Notes: generated by a model not told the origin, from the sequence alone. 64,000 nt of DNA from Palsa-744 sp963734815 (GCA_963734815.1 CAVTIH010000002.1:1426001-1490000), one strand, 5' to 3'. Positions 34,345-42,394 are shown, numbered from the stretch's first letter. Program-made: numbers and translations.

Positions 34345-34386
34345 TATCGGCACGAAGTTGACACAGTATCGTCACGAAAGTAGCGT
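34345..34386 (+). promoter_or_regulatory. Methyltransferase promoter with paired direct repeats
   Basis: TTGACA (34358-34363), 17-nt spacer, TAGCGT (34381-34386). Two direct repeats TATCGGCACGAA (34345-34356) and TATCGTCACGAA (34367-34378), 22 nt apart, flank the -35 and fill the spacer, so a protein bound there would block transcription. A GCACA-N4-TGTGC inverted repeat (34393-34406) follows just downstream. Confidence 0.5.
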
Positions 34387-34422
34387 TCCAGAGCACACAT
34401 TTGTGCCTAGCCTCAGTTGGCC

Positions 34423-35778
34423 ATGGGACCTGCAAAGACTTCCGCCGAGCTCCGCGGTAGTGTAACGACAATGTCGTTGGGTTTTGAGCTGGCGCGACGG
34501 CCAGCCGATGTCATTTCACCTTCAGCCACTGGCAGCTCAATCGAGCTGTTCGCCGGCGGAGGAGGCTTGGCCTTGGGGGTCCATGAGGCGGGCTTTCAGC
34601 ACCTACTCGTAAACGAGCTCGACCGACGAGCGTGCGATACGCTGCGGGAGAACGTCGCCGAGGATTTTGAGTCCCAGACCGACGGCGATTCGTGGCCACT
34701 AATCGCCGGTGACGTAGCGGCGATCGACTGGGGTTCCTTTGAGGGTCGTGTAGACCTGCTGGCCGGTGGCGCTCCTTGCCAACCCTTTTCGCTCGGCGGG
34801 CGCCACCGCGGCGACCGGGACAAGCGCAACTTGTTCCCCGAGGTCTTTCGGGCCCTGCGCGAGGTCCGTCCCAGGGCATTCCTGCTCGAGAACGTGCGTG
34901 GCCTGTTGCGCGAGTCGTTTCGGCCCTACTTCGACTACATCCTCGATCAGCTGCACGAACCGTACATGTCGCCCAAGCGTGGGGAGTCGTGGAAGCGGCA
35001 TAAGGCACGCCTTGAGCGCCAGGGGCCTCCGCAAGGCAGTGAAAGTGATCGCTACGTCGTATACAAGTTGCTCATCAACGCCGCCGACTATGGCTTGCCG
35101 CAGAACCGCCACCGGGTGCTCATCGTCGGCTTCCGCGAAGATCTGGGCGTCGAGTGGACGTGGCCGCGGGCCACCCATAGCCGTGAGGCATTGCTGTGGT
35201 CCCAGGCCCACGGCTCCTACTGGAAGGAACACGGTATAGCCGATGCCAACGGTTCGGATGGCACTCGGGACCGGCAGCGGCTTGAGCGCAAGCCCACGGA
35301 GCTTCGCTGGCAAACACTTCGTGACGCGATCAAGGAGCTACCCGAGCCCATCGATGGCAAGGAGCACCCGACCATCGCCAACCACGTCGGTATTCCGGGC
35401 GCACGCCTGTACACAGGGCACACAGGCAACCCGCTCGATTGGCCCTCGAAGACCGTCAAGGCCGGGGTACATGGTGTACCCGGCGGCGAGCAAGTGCTGC
35501 TGCGTGACGACGGCACGCACCGCTATCTGACGGTTCGTGAGTGTGCTCGCCTGCAGGGGTTCCCCGACCCCTACCGCTTCACGGGCCCACGCAGTGAGGC
35601 GATGCGCCAGATCGGCAACGCCGTGCCAGTACCGCTAGCTCGACTCATTGCCGTCCGTATAGCCGATAAGCTCGCTGGAACACTACGTCCAGCACATGCA
35701 GACAACGGAGCGTCGCCGAGATCCCGCCGTCACATCAAGGATGATGGCTGCGGTCAAACACAAGGACTCGCGGGCTGA
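34423..35778 (+). CDS. DNA cytosine-C5 methyltransferase
   Basis: 451 residues. Motif I SIELFAGGGGLALGVHEAGF (about 39-58), catalytic PCQ in AGGAPCQPFSLGG (Cys about 119), ENVRGL motif VI, QNRHRVLIVGF motif VIII, and C-terminal MRQIGNAVPVPLA motif X. It protects the recognition sites of the restriction enzyme encoded upstream and makes 5-methylcytosine. ATG 34423 is preferred over TTG 34417. Its 3' end overlaps the Vsr gene by 83 nt. The final 20 residues, encoded in the overlap, are unconserved. Confidence 0.93.
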   Translation: MGPAKTSAELRGSVTTMSLGFELARRPADVISPSATGSSIELFAGGGGLALGVHEAGFQHLLVNELDRRACDTLRENVAEDFESQTDGDSWPLIAGDVAAIDWGSFEGRVDLLAGGAPCQPFSLGGRHRGDRDKRNLFPEVFRALREVRPRAFLLENVRGLLRESFRPYFDYILDQLHEPYMSPKRGESWKRHKARLERQGPPQGSESDRYVVYKLLINAADYGLPQNRHRVLIVGFREDLGVEWTWPRATHSREALLWSQAHGSYWKEHGIADANGSDGTRDRQRLERKPTELRWQTLRDAIKELPEPIDGKEHPTIANHVGIPGARLYTGHTGNPLDWPSKTVKAGVHGVPGGEQVLLRDDGTHRYLTVRECARLQGFPDPYRFTGPRSEAMRQIGNAVPVPLARLIAVRIADKLAGTLRPAHADNGASPRSRRHIKDDGCGQTQGLAG

Positions 35779-36136
35779 GCTAGCACTGCGCCGTGAGTTG
35801 CACGCCCGTGGGGTGCGCTACCGCCTACACGCCAGAGACGTCCTTGGCTGTCCAGACATCGTGGTTCGAAAGCGTGGGGTGGCGGTCTTTGTGGATGGGG
35901 ACTTCTGGCATGGCAACGCCCACGTGAGGCGTGGTCTGGACAGCCTGGAGGACCTGTTCCCCAGCAACAAGGAGTTCTGGGTGTCAAAGATCCGTCGGAC
36001 GATGGAGCGAGACCGCGAAGTCACAGCTGAACTACAAGCGACCGGTTGGCAAGTCGTGAGGCTGTGGGAGGAAGATGTTCTTGAAGCCCCGGTGCTCGCC
36101 GCTGACAGCGTTGAGCACCTTCTACGAGGTAGCTGA
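35696..36136 (+). CDS. vsr: Vsr very-short-patch repair endonuclease
   Basis: 146 residues. RRDPAVTSRMMAAVKHKDSR, ELALRRELHARGVRYRLHAR, GCPDIVVRKRGVAVFVDGDFWHGN (with the catalytic Asp) and EFWVSKIRRTMERDREVTAELQATGW identify Vsr. It nicks beside T:G mismatches made when 5-methylcytosine deaminates, limiting mutations caused by the overlapping methylase. The zinc-binding cysteines of E. coli Vsr are not conserved (GDFWHGNAHVRRG). ATG 35696 lies 83 nt inside the methylase gene and gives the full N-terminus. Confidence 0.9.
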   Translation: MQTTERRRDPAVTSRMMAAVKHKDSRAELALRRELHARGVRYRLHARDVLGCPDIVVRKRGVAVFVDGDFWHGNAHVRRGLDSLEDLFPSNKEFWVSKIRRTMERDREVTAELQATGWQVVRLWEEDVLEAPVLAADSVEHLLRGS

Positions 36137-36183
36137 TCCTGCCACGCTGGGGTCCTCAGCCACCGCAAGCCGAGGTCTGGAGG

Positions 36184-36474
36184 GTGCCGCCCGGAACGCG
36201 ATCGGAGCGCACCGCGGAACAAGACAAGGCGGCCGGTGGGCTTACAGCTCGACAGGTCAAGCTCGCTGACGGAAGAACCGCCACAGCCTCGATCCGCCTG
36301 AAGCGTCTCCCTAAGAGCCGTCGGGTCTACGCCTATCTGCGCTACAGCGTGGACGGAAAAACCATCACCAAGTACGCGGGGGACGCCACGGCAAAGACAC
36401 GTGGGAAGGCGCTGCAACAAGCCTGGGACCGCGCACAAAGCGACGGCCTCACGACCGAGCGATCGGCCAGATAA
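36184..36474 (+). CDS. Small basic protein downstream of vsr
   Basis: 96 residues from a GTG. A disordered, charged N-terminus leads to QVKLADGRTATASIRLKRLP, KSRRVYAYLRYSVDGKTITK and a helix GKALQQAWDRAQSDG: a small antiparallel beta pattern with one helix, strongly basic, which suggests nucleic-acid binding. 47 nt after vsr on the same strand, so probably part of the R-M operon. Family not recognised. Confidence 0.6.
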   Translation: MPPGTRSERTAEQDKAAGGLTARQVKLADGRTATASIRLKRLPKSRRVYAYLRYSVDGKTITKYAGDATAKTRGKALQQAWDRAQSDGLTTERSAR

Positions 36475-36620
36475 GGACTCGACCGTGAGCAAGGACCTGT
36501 CTATGCGACGTGTACCCTCGCCAGCTTGTCCGTCAACTGATTCCCGATAAACCTGCGCTCCCTCCCAATACCGCTCACTGGGAGTTCGCGTCCCGGCGTG
36601 CCCAAGCGCTTCGAGCTGCT

Positions 36621-36736
36621 GACACGTTCGACGCGATCCTTTGCGCCGCGCCGGCACTGGAAGATCCCTACCAGGAGCTGCTCTCGTGTGCGCGCGCGAG
36701 CGGGAGCCTGAATACGGCGAGACCGGCTGGCGCAGA
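36621..36736 (+). pseudogene. IS66 transposase fragment, plus orientation
   Basis: DTFDAILCAAPALEDPYQEL, LSCARASGSLNT and, after a one-base frameshift near 36715, ETGWRR correspond to the IS66 TnpC stretch that contains the first catalytic Asp (..GTVDAI...ALEDPY..L...G.LN.DETGW). Only this stretch survives in plus orientation. Confidence 0.6.
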
Positions 36737-36945
36737 CGCGCGCACCGAACAGCTCTTCGACCAGCTCGACCACATCGCGGCGGCTCAACATGCGCCGCTA
36801 GCCGCTCATTCTGCTCCGACGGCACCAGCAGGACAGACACCACAGCCTCACAACGCTGCTTGTAATCGCCTCCGCCCCAGAACGCTCCACGCAAAAGAGT
36901 TCGACGCGCCGGGATTATGTCCCCCCAGACCAACTGAACGGTTAC
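36729..36945 (-). pseudogene. IS66 remnant with terminal repeat, minus orientation
   Basis: LSRRDVVELVEELFGARVC (36791-36729, minus strand) is the IS66 TnpC segment that normally comes directly before the fragment at 36621-36736, but it lies on the opposite strand. Reading back from 36945 on the minus strand, GTAACCGTTCAGT matches the IS66-type terminal repeat of the younger element. About 155 bp, instead of about 640, separate the end from the SRRD motif, so there is an internal deletion. Confidence 0.6.
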
Positions 36946-36953
36946 CAAAAACA

Positions 36954-38505
36954 GTAGCCGTTTAGTCGTCCGGGCTTTCCATAACAAGGTGCGCCCGTGT
37001 GGGTCGCGAACTGTTGGGGTGTGGAGCGGTCTGAGGCTGAGGCGGTTTATGAGTCGGGGCGTGAGGCGTGCGTGGAGTTCTTGATCGGGCTGGCGGCTGG
37101 GCAGCGGCGGTTGGAGGAGCGGCTGCGGGCGTTGGAGGAGGCTTCGGCGAGTTCGCGTAATAGTTCCTCGCCTCCTTCGACGGATGCTCCGAAGACTCGC
37201 CAGCAGCGTCGACAGGAGGCGCGGGAGAAGGCCAAGGAGCTATAGCCCGCAAGGATGGTCAGCGGCGCAAGGTGGGCGGGCAGGATGGTCACCCGGGCGC
37301 GGGGCGGGAGCTGCTGGGCGAACATCAGATGCGGGAGATCGTTGACCATTACCCCGAGGAGTGCTCGGGGTGCGGGCGGGAGTTCACTGACAGCGAGAGG
37401 GTTCCGCGTCACGGGCCGGGGCGCCATCAGGTTGCCGAGCTGCCAGTGACCGCGGTGTTCTATGTCGAGCATCGCACGCACCGGTTGCGCTGCCCGGGAT
37501 GCCAGAGGCGGACTCGCGCGAGGCTCGGGATGGTTGGCGAGTCGGCGTTCGGGCCGGTCTTGCAGGCCGCGGTCGTTGCGGTGACGGCACGCAACCGGAT
37601 CTCGCGCAGGGACATGAGCGAGCTCCTCTCAGAGCTGTTCGCCGTTCGGATCTCGGTCGGCGCGATCGACGCTATCGTCAGCGCACCTCGCTGCTGCTCG
37701 CCTCCCCGCATCAGCGTCTGGCGAGCGAAGTGCTGGGATCCGGGGCGGTCAACGTCGATGAGACCGGCTGGTACCTGGCCGGCGAGAATCGCACGATGTG
37801 GACGGCCGCGACCCCGCAAGCGGCGATCTTCCGGATCGTGAAGGACCGCCACCGCGATCGCCTCCAAGAGTTGCTCGGCCCCGACTTTGAGGGGATCGTG
37901 ACCTCGGATCGCTGGTGGGCATATGACCTGCTCGATCCCGAGCAACGACAAGCCTGCTGGTCACACCTCCAACGCGACTTCCGGTTCCACAGCGAAGGCT
38001 TGGCTGCCCAACAGATCTTCGGGCAGGCCGGCCTCCAGCTCACCCGCCGGCTGTTTGAAACCTGGCATGCCTACGCAGGCCATCAAGACCGCGCTCGGCT
38101 CGCCCTCGAGATGACGCCGATCCAGACCGAGCTGCGAGAGTTGCTCGAGCACGCCGCCAAGAAATCCAAACGCCACCGATTGTTCCGGCGGTTCGCGAAC
38201 AACCTGCTGAAGCTCTGGCCCGCGCTCTGGACATTCATCACCGTCCCCGACGTCACCCCGACCAACAACGCCGCCGAGCGCGCTCTCCGCGGACCGGTCA
38301 TCCACCGCAAGCTCTCTCACGGCAACCAATCCAAGGAAGGCGAGCAGTTCACCGAACGATCCCTCTCCGCCTCGGTCACCTGCCGACTACAACACCGCAG
38401 CCTCCTCGCCTACCTGCGCGATCTCCACACCGCCCACCAAACCGGCGGCGCGCTCCCCGCCCTCCCCTGAACCACACCCCCAAAACCAGACGACTGAACG
38501 GCTAC
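36954..38505 (+). mobile_element. IS66-family insertion sequence (single-ORF type)
   Basis: 1552 bp. Left end GTAGCCGTTTAGTCGTCCGG (36954-36973) and right end, read inward, GTAGCCGTTCAGTCGTCTGG (38505-38486) match at 18 of 20 bases. Flanks are an exact 8-bp direct repeat CAAAAACA (36946-36953 and 38506-38513), the duplication size typical of IS66. It carries one transposase reading (tnpC-like), no tnpA/tnpB, and is inactivated by frameshifts. The bases left of the duplication (36926-36945) are the end of an older related element. Confidence 0.85.
36997..38470 (+). pseudogene. IS66 transposase (TnpC), frameshifted
   Basis: Three consecutive pieces make one protein. Piece 1 (36997-37245): coiled N-terminus LEERLRALEEASAS...QEAREKAKEL. 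Piece 2 (to about 37679): ARKDGQRRKVGGQDGHPGAG, CSGCGREF and CPGCQRR zinc finger, ARNRISRRDMSELLSELF. Piece 3 (to 38470): VNVDETGW (D), TSDRWWAYD (D) and NNAAERALRG (E), the full DDE triad. A base is missing at about 37241 and at about 37679. All parts are present, so decay is recent or the two indels are sequence errors. Confidence 0.85.
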
Positions 38506-38539
38506 CAAAAACAGCGAATCTCCAGGCTATTTGCGAAAG

Positions 38540-38612
38540 TGGGCCGTCCGGGAATCGAACCCGGAACCTTGGGCTTAAGAGGCCCCTGCTCTGCCGGTTG
38601 AGCTAACGGCCC
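38540..38612 (-). tRNA. tRNA-Lys (CTT)
   Basis: Minus-strand cloverleaf: acceptor GGGCCGT/ACGGCCC, D-stem GCTC/GAGC, anticodon stem GGGGC/GCCCA (one A-G mismatch at the base) with loop CTCTTAA, T-stem CCGGG/CCCGG with loop TTCGATT. Anticodon CTT is at 38577-38579. CCA is not encoded. Its 3' end faces the island, the usual side for integrase targeting, and lies 27 nt from the IS66 target duplication. Confidence 0.95.
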
Positions 38613-38702
38613 GCGAGAATGCTCATCGATAGGGGCATTCCTGAGGAGATGGCATTTTAGCCAGGTCATCCCCCAGCCGCGTTCCAGGCCGCCCGAGCCC
38701 CC

Positions 38703-39614
38703 TCAGAACACCACCGTGCGTCCGCGATCGGCGATCACGCGGTCATCGAGGTGCAGCGCCACGGCACGGGCGAGCACCATACGCTCGATGTCGCGACCAA
38801 CGCGTTCGAGGTCCGAGATGGTCTGGCGGTGATCCACGCGCTCGACGCCCTGTTCGATGATCGGGCCGGCGTCGAGCTCCTCGACGACGTAATGAGCGGT
38901 GGCGCCGATCAGCTTGACCCCGTGTTCGCGCGCTCGGCGATAGGGGTCGGCACCGGGAAAGGCGGGCAGGAAGGAGTGATGGATGTTGATTACCGGCGCG
39001 GCGAGGCGCTCTAGGAAGGCGCCGCTGAGGATCTGCATGTAGCGAGCCAACACCACCACGTCGACGTTGCCCACCAGCAGCTCCAACAGCCGCTCCTCGG
39101 CACGCGCCTTACCGTCGCGATCGACCGGCAGATGGTGGAAGGGAACCCCGGCTCCGTGCGCCTGCGGCTCGAGGTCGGGGTGGTTGGAGATCACCGCCAC
39201 CACCTCTGCGTCGAGCTCGCCGCGGCGCCAGCGCCACAGCAGGTCCACCAGACAGTGGTCGCGGCGTGAGACGAGGATCGCCATGCGCCGGCGCTGGCCC
39301 CAGAAACGCAGCTCCCACTCCATGCGAAAACGCGCCGCCACGTCGGTGTCAAAGCGCTCCCACAGACGCTCACGCGCCTGCGCCGACTCGAGCAGCTCGT
39401 CGAGGAAGAACTCGGTTCGCAGGAAGAACCTGCCTCCGGTGGGGTCGGTGGAGTACTGGTGAGAGGAGACGATGTTGGCGCCCAGCTCGAACAGGAAGCC
39501 GGAGACGGCAGCCACGATGCCCGGGCGGTCCGCGCAGGCGACCAGCAGGCGCGCGGCGTAGCGGGGCAAGTCCTCCGGCTCGGCGGCGAGTGCCTCCCCC
39601 GGCCGCGCGGCCAT
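38703..39614 (-). CDS. purU: Formyltetrahydrofolate deformylase
   Basis: 303 residues. N-terminal ACT domain (LLVACADRPGIVAAVSGFLF, residues about 22-95) and C-terminal formyltransferase-fold domain with INIHHSFLPAFPGADPYRRA (catalytic Asn/His), KLIGATAHYV and LDAGPIIEQ (catalytic Asp). It hydrolyses 10-formyl-THF to formate and THF, balancing one-carbon pools. ATG 39614 gives a normal N-terminus; the longer upstream reading is antisense-like noise. Confidence 0.92.
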   Translation of the reverse strand: MAARPGEALAAEPEDLPRYAARLLVACADRPGIVAAVSGFLFELGANIVSSHQYSTDPTGGRFFLRTEFFLDELLESAQARERLWERFDTDVAARFRMEWELRFWGQRRRMAILVSRRDHCLVDLLWRWRRGELDAEVVAVISNHPDLEPQAHGAGVPFHHLPVDRDGKARAEERLLELLVGNVDVVVLARYMQILSGAFLERLAAPVINIHHSFLPAFPGADPYRRAREHGVKLIGATAHYVVEELDAGPIIEQGVERVDHRQTISDLERVGRDIERMVLARAVALHLDDRVIADRGRTVVF

Positions 39615-39655
39615 CCCAGGGTTCAGATCGCCCGCCACGCGCTTCCGAGCGAGCC

Positions 39656-40558
39656 CTACTTCTTCCCGGTGCTCGAGGTCCGTCCGGGTGTGCCGGAGGT
39701 GAGCCCGGCGGACGACGTGGAAGACGTGGCGCCGGCCTTCCCGGCAGCGCCACTGGTCGCGGTCGGCGTCGGCGTGATGGCACCTTTTGGAACGGCGCTG
39801 ACGTAGCCGCCTTTGCCGTTCGACTTGACGGTGAAGGTTTTGCCCCCCGCGGTCGCTACCAGGGTCCCGTTCGGGCCCTTGGTGATCGTGGAAGGCGTGT
39901 GGCTGAGCGGGTTCTTCCTCAGTTCGGCCAGGTACTTCTTGACTTTCGCGCGTTCGGCGACAGGCGCCAGGCTGACGGTCTTGCGCGCCGCCGCGTCGCC
40001 CACCTTGAGGTTGCCGGCTTTGTACGCGGACACAGCCAGCGCCGAGTACAGGCGAACGGTGGGGTTGCCTTTGACCGCCACCTGCAGCGCCTGCACTTCG
40101 GATGCCGGCTGGTTGAGGGCCTGTTCGCCGAAGATACCCGAGATCCGCGCGGCCAGTTCCGTGTCCGGATGACTGGCTGCGAGCTTGAGGTAGGTGCTCC
40201 ACGACTTGGCAAGCTTGGCGAGCAGAGCCTTGCCCTGTGCGGTGTATTTTTCGGTTTCCCCTACCGTGGCGATGTTGCCGGGTTCGCTTGCCTGATGCAA
40301 CTGCGCTTCGGCGAGCGCCTTCCACGCTGCCGGGTTGGTCGGGTGCTGCTGGGTCTGCTTCTGCGCGGCAGCGACCTTGGCGGCGAAGTTGGCGCTGTTC
40401 GAGCCGCCGTTTTCGGTGAGCGCGTTGAAGATCCCGCCGCCCCCACCGCCGACGCCGACACCGAAGCCCACAAATCCCAGCAGGAACAGCACGGCGAGAC
40501 CCAGATAGACGATCTGCACGGTTTTGCGCCGGCCGCGGGCTCGCAGGTCGAAGAGCAT
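39656..40558 (-). CDS. Membrane-anchored TPR-like protein
   Basis: 300 residues. A basic start (MLFDLRARGRRKTVQ), one membrane helix IVYLGLAVLFLLGFVGFGVG, a Gly-rich hinge, and an extracellular helical region with TPR spacing (NPAAWKALAEAQLHQA, TVRLYSALAVSAYKAGNLKV), ending in a Gly/Thr/Ser-rich tail. Its ATG overlaps the tatC stop (TGATG), so it is in the tatC operon. A scaffold or assembly role at the membrane is possible but not shown. Confidence 0.7.
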   Translation of the reverse strand: MLFDLRARGRRKTVQIVYLGLAVLFLLGFVGFGVGVGGGGGGIFNALTENGGSNSANFAAKVAAAQKQTQQHPTNPAAWKALAEAQLHQASEPGNIATVGETEKYTAQGKALLAKLAKSWSTYLKLAASHPDTELAARISGIFGEQALNQPASEVQALQVAVKGNPTVRLYSALAVSAYKAGNLKVGDAAARKTVSLAPVAERAKVKKYLAELRKNPLSHTPSTITKGPNGTLVATAGGKTFTVKSNGKGGYVSAVPKGAITPTPTATSGAAGKAGATSSTSSAGLTSGTPGRTSSTGKK

Positions 40559-41715
40559 CAGTCGGTGAGCTTCCTGTCCATATGGTCGATTATGGCGTTT
40601 ACGCTTGGGTCGGTGTCGTTATCTTCGGTTGTCGCGCTGGACGCTGGCGGGTGGGGGAGCGGGGATCCGCCTCCTCCGGGAGCCGTCGGACCGTCCTCCC
40701 TGGAGCCACCCCTCGGCGAGGATGGCGGATCCCGCGACGGGTTTCCTGTCGCCGTCTGCGCCCCGCGCCGCGCCGCGTCGCGTCGCGCAACAAACGATGC
40801 CATCAGGATACTCACCTCGTAGAGAATGTAGAGGGGTACGGTCTCGAGGATCAGTGTTATTGCGTCACCCGGCAGGAAGGCGGCCACTGCCGCGCACGCC
40901 ACGAGTGCGTAGCGGCGGCCCTTGCGCAGCTGCTTGGGGGTCACGATTCCCGCGCGAGTGGCGCCCAGGATCGCAACCGGAACCTGGAAGACCAGCCCCA
41001 TCGCCAGCAGCACGGTCGCGGCAAACTGGTAGTAGGGGTTGGCCTGCACAATGATGTTGAACTCGCTGCTGTTGAAGTTCACGAGAAATCGCAGCGCGGC
41101 GGGCAGCACGACGAAGTAGCCGAACGCCACTCCCGTCGCGAACAGGAACGGGACCGCGGCGATCAGCGGTCTCACGGCGCGTCTCTCACTTGGCTGCAGG
41201 GCGGGCAGCACGAAGCCATACAACTCAAACAGGATCACCGGCAGTGAGATGATCAGCGCGAAGAAGAAGACGACCGTGAGCGTCGTCGTGAACGGCTCGC
41301 CGACCCCCAGCGTCGTCAGCTTTTCCGCTGGCGGAACGGGCGGGATCCTCGCCGTGGCGGCCCGCAGGTTGGCAAGCTCCGCCGTCAACTGCGCACGAAC
41401 GGCCACGGGCAGGCGGGCGTCGGGCGCGGCGAGGATCCGGACGATGCTCTGCACGTCCCCGGACACCTCGAGCACCGCCTGCTGCGCCAGCACCGCCTGA
41501 CCGGTTGGACCCTCGCCCTTTGCGACCTGACCCTGCTTCTCCCGTTCGTAGGGGCGGTTGATCAGGTGCAGCAGGGCGTGGTTCTGCCACAGGCAGACGC
41601 CGAACACAACCCCCAGCACCACCCCGCTGACGATCAGCCGCGTGCGCAGCTCTTCGAGGTGCTCGACGAGGCTGAGGCGGTCTTCGTGGCCGATCGTGCG
41701 GATCGCGGTGGCCAT
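40558..41715 (-). CDS. tatC: Twin-arginine translocase TatC
   Basis: 385 residues. LSLVEHLEELRTRLIVSG is the TatC N-terminal signature, followed by six membrane segments and FLFATGVAFGYFVVLPAALRFL. Between helix 1 and 2 there is an enlarged outside loop of about 110 residues, and the cytoplasmic C-terminus carries 60 Pro/Gly-rich residues. TatC recognises twin-arginine signals; likely clients in this window are QcrA (TRRRFM) and the hydrolase at 63310. tatA is not nearby. Confidence 0.93.
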   Translation of the reverse strand: MATAIRTIGHEDRLSLVEHLEELRTRLIVSGVVLGVVFGVCLWQNHALLHLINRPYEREKQGQVAKGEGPTGQAVLAQQAVLEVSGDVQSIVRILAAPDARLPVAVRAQLTAELANLRAATARIPPVPPAEKLTTLGVGEPFTTTLTVVFFFALIISLPVILFELYGFVLPALQPSERRAVRPLIAAVPFLFATGVAFGYFVVLPAALRFLVNFNSSEFNIIVQANPYYQFAATVLLAMGLVFQVPVAILGATRAGIVTPKQLRKGRRYALVACAAVAAFLPGDAITLILETVPLYILYEVSILMASFVARRDAARRGAQTATGNPSRDPPSSPRGGSREDGPTAPGGGGSPLPHPPASSATTEDNDTDPSVNAIIDHMDRKLTD

Positions 41716-41839
41716 ATCTACCTCTCAACATATATCGCCCGCGGTCGTCGAGCGGGTTGTCCGCGTTTGGACGTCGGCAAACCTCGGTATTCGTACGCAC
41801 ACGCTAAAGACCGCCCTGGGGGCAGTCGATGACCGTCCT

Positions 41840-41887
41840 AGAGGGTGGCGCAGTCGACCGAAGACCGGCGAGCCAGGCCCCTCTTCG
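41840..41887. repeat. 48-nt intergenic repeat, copy 2
   Basis: 42/48 identical to 21603-21650, same ends (AGAGGGTGGCGCAG ... GGCCCCTCTTCG). Here it lies in the 197-nt gap between divergent tatC and the zinc-ribbon gene, 25 nt before the latter's ATG, whereas copy 1 lies between convergent genes. The inner hairpin of copy 1 has two mismatched pairs here. Confidence 0.75.
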
Positions 41888-41912
41888 ACTAGGAAAACCA
41901 CGGAAAACCAAG

Positions 41913-42347
41913 ATGCCCGCCGACAAGAGCCACCAAACCCGCCACCACGTGCAGCTGCCCAGCGGCAAGCAGATCGAGGTCGTCTATCTGGACAATCCCG
42001 CGCCGCCTTCGCTTGGACCTGCCCACGCCGGTCAGCGACAGGCCGATCCGGGGACGGAGCCGCTCCACGTCTGCTTCTACTGCGGTGGGGAGTTTGTCCA
42101 TCCGGTGGATTGGGCCGAAGCGGGGGAGCGGCAGTGGAGGATCCTGCTGCGCTGCCCTGAATGCGAGGCCACGCGCGAGGGCGTTTTCGAGCAGGACGCG
42201 GTGGAAGCGCTCGACGACGAGCTCGACCGCGCCGCAGGGTCGCTGCTGAGCGATCTGCAGCGTGTGACGCACGCCAACATGGCCGAGGAGATCGACCTCT
42301 TCATCCGCGCGCTCGACGCCGATTTGATTCAGCCCTGCGACTTCTGA
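41913..42347 (+). CDS. Zinc-ribbon protein of unknown function
   Basis: 144 residues. A CFYCGGEF ... RCPECEATREG pair of CxxC knuckles (about residues 55 and 82) forms a zinc ribbon; the C-terminal part (EALDDELDRAAGSLL, EIDLFIRALDADLIQPCDF) is an acidic helix pair. No further domain recognised. ATG 41913 follows the repeat directly; upstream in-frame ATGs would place the repeat inside the protein, giving an unconserved leader. Confidence 0.65.
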   Translation: MPADKSHQTRHHVQLPSGKQIEVVYLDNPAPPSLGPAHAGQRQADPGTEPLHVCFYCGGEFVHPVDWAEAGERQWRILLRCPECEATREGVFEQDAVEALDDELDRAAGSLLSDLQRVTHANMAEEIDLFIRALDADLIQPCDF

Positions 42348-42394
42348 GGCTGGTATGTACATGACGGGTCCTAGGGCGTCGCTGGCCAAGCGAT

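Noticed and set aside
36510..36965. A 151-residue plus-strand gene
   Set aside because: Only a short part resembles IS66 transposase, the rest is on the opposite strand or shifted; it is a relic region, not a gene.
39617..40325. N-terminal extension of PurU upstream of 39614
   Set aside because: The reading is antisense-like noise across the TPR gene; PurU motifs and length are complete from 39614.
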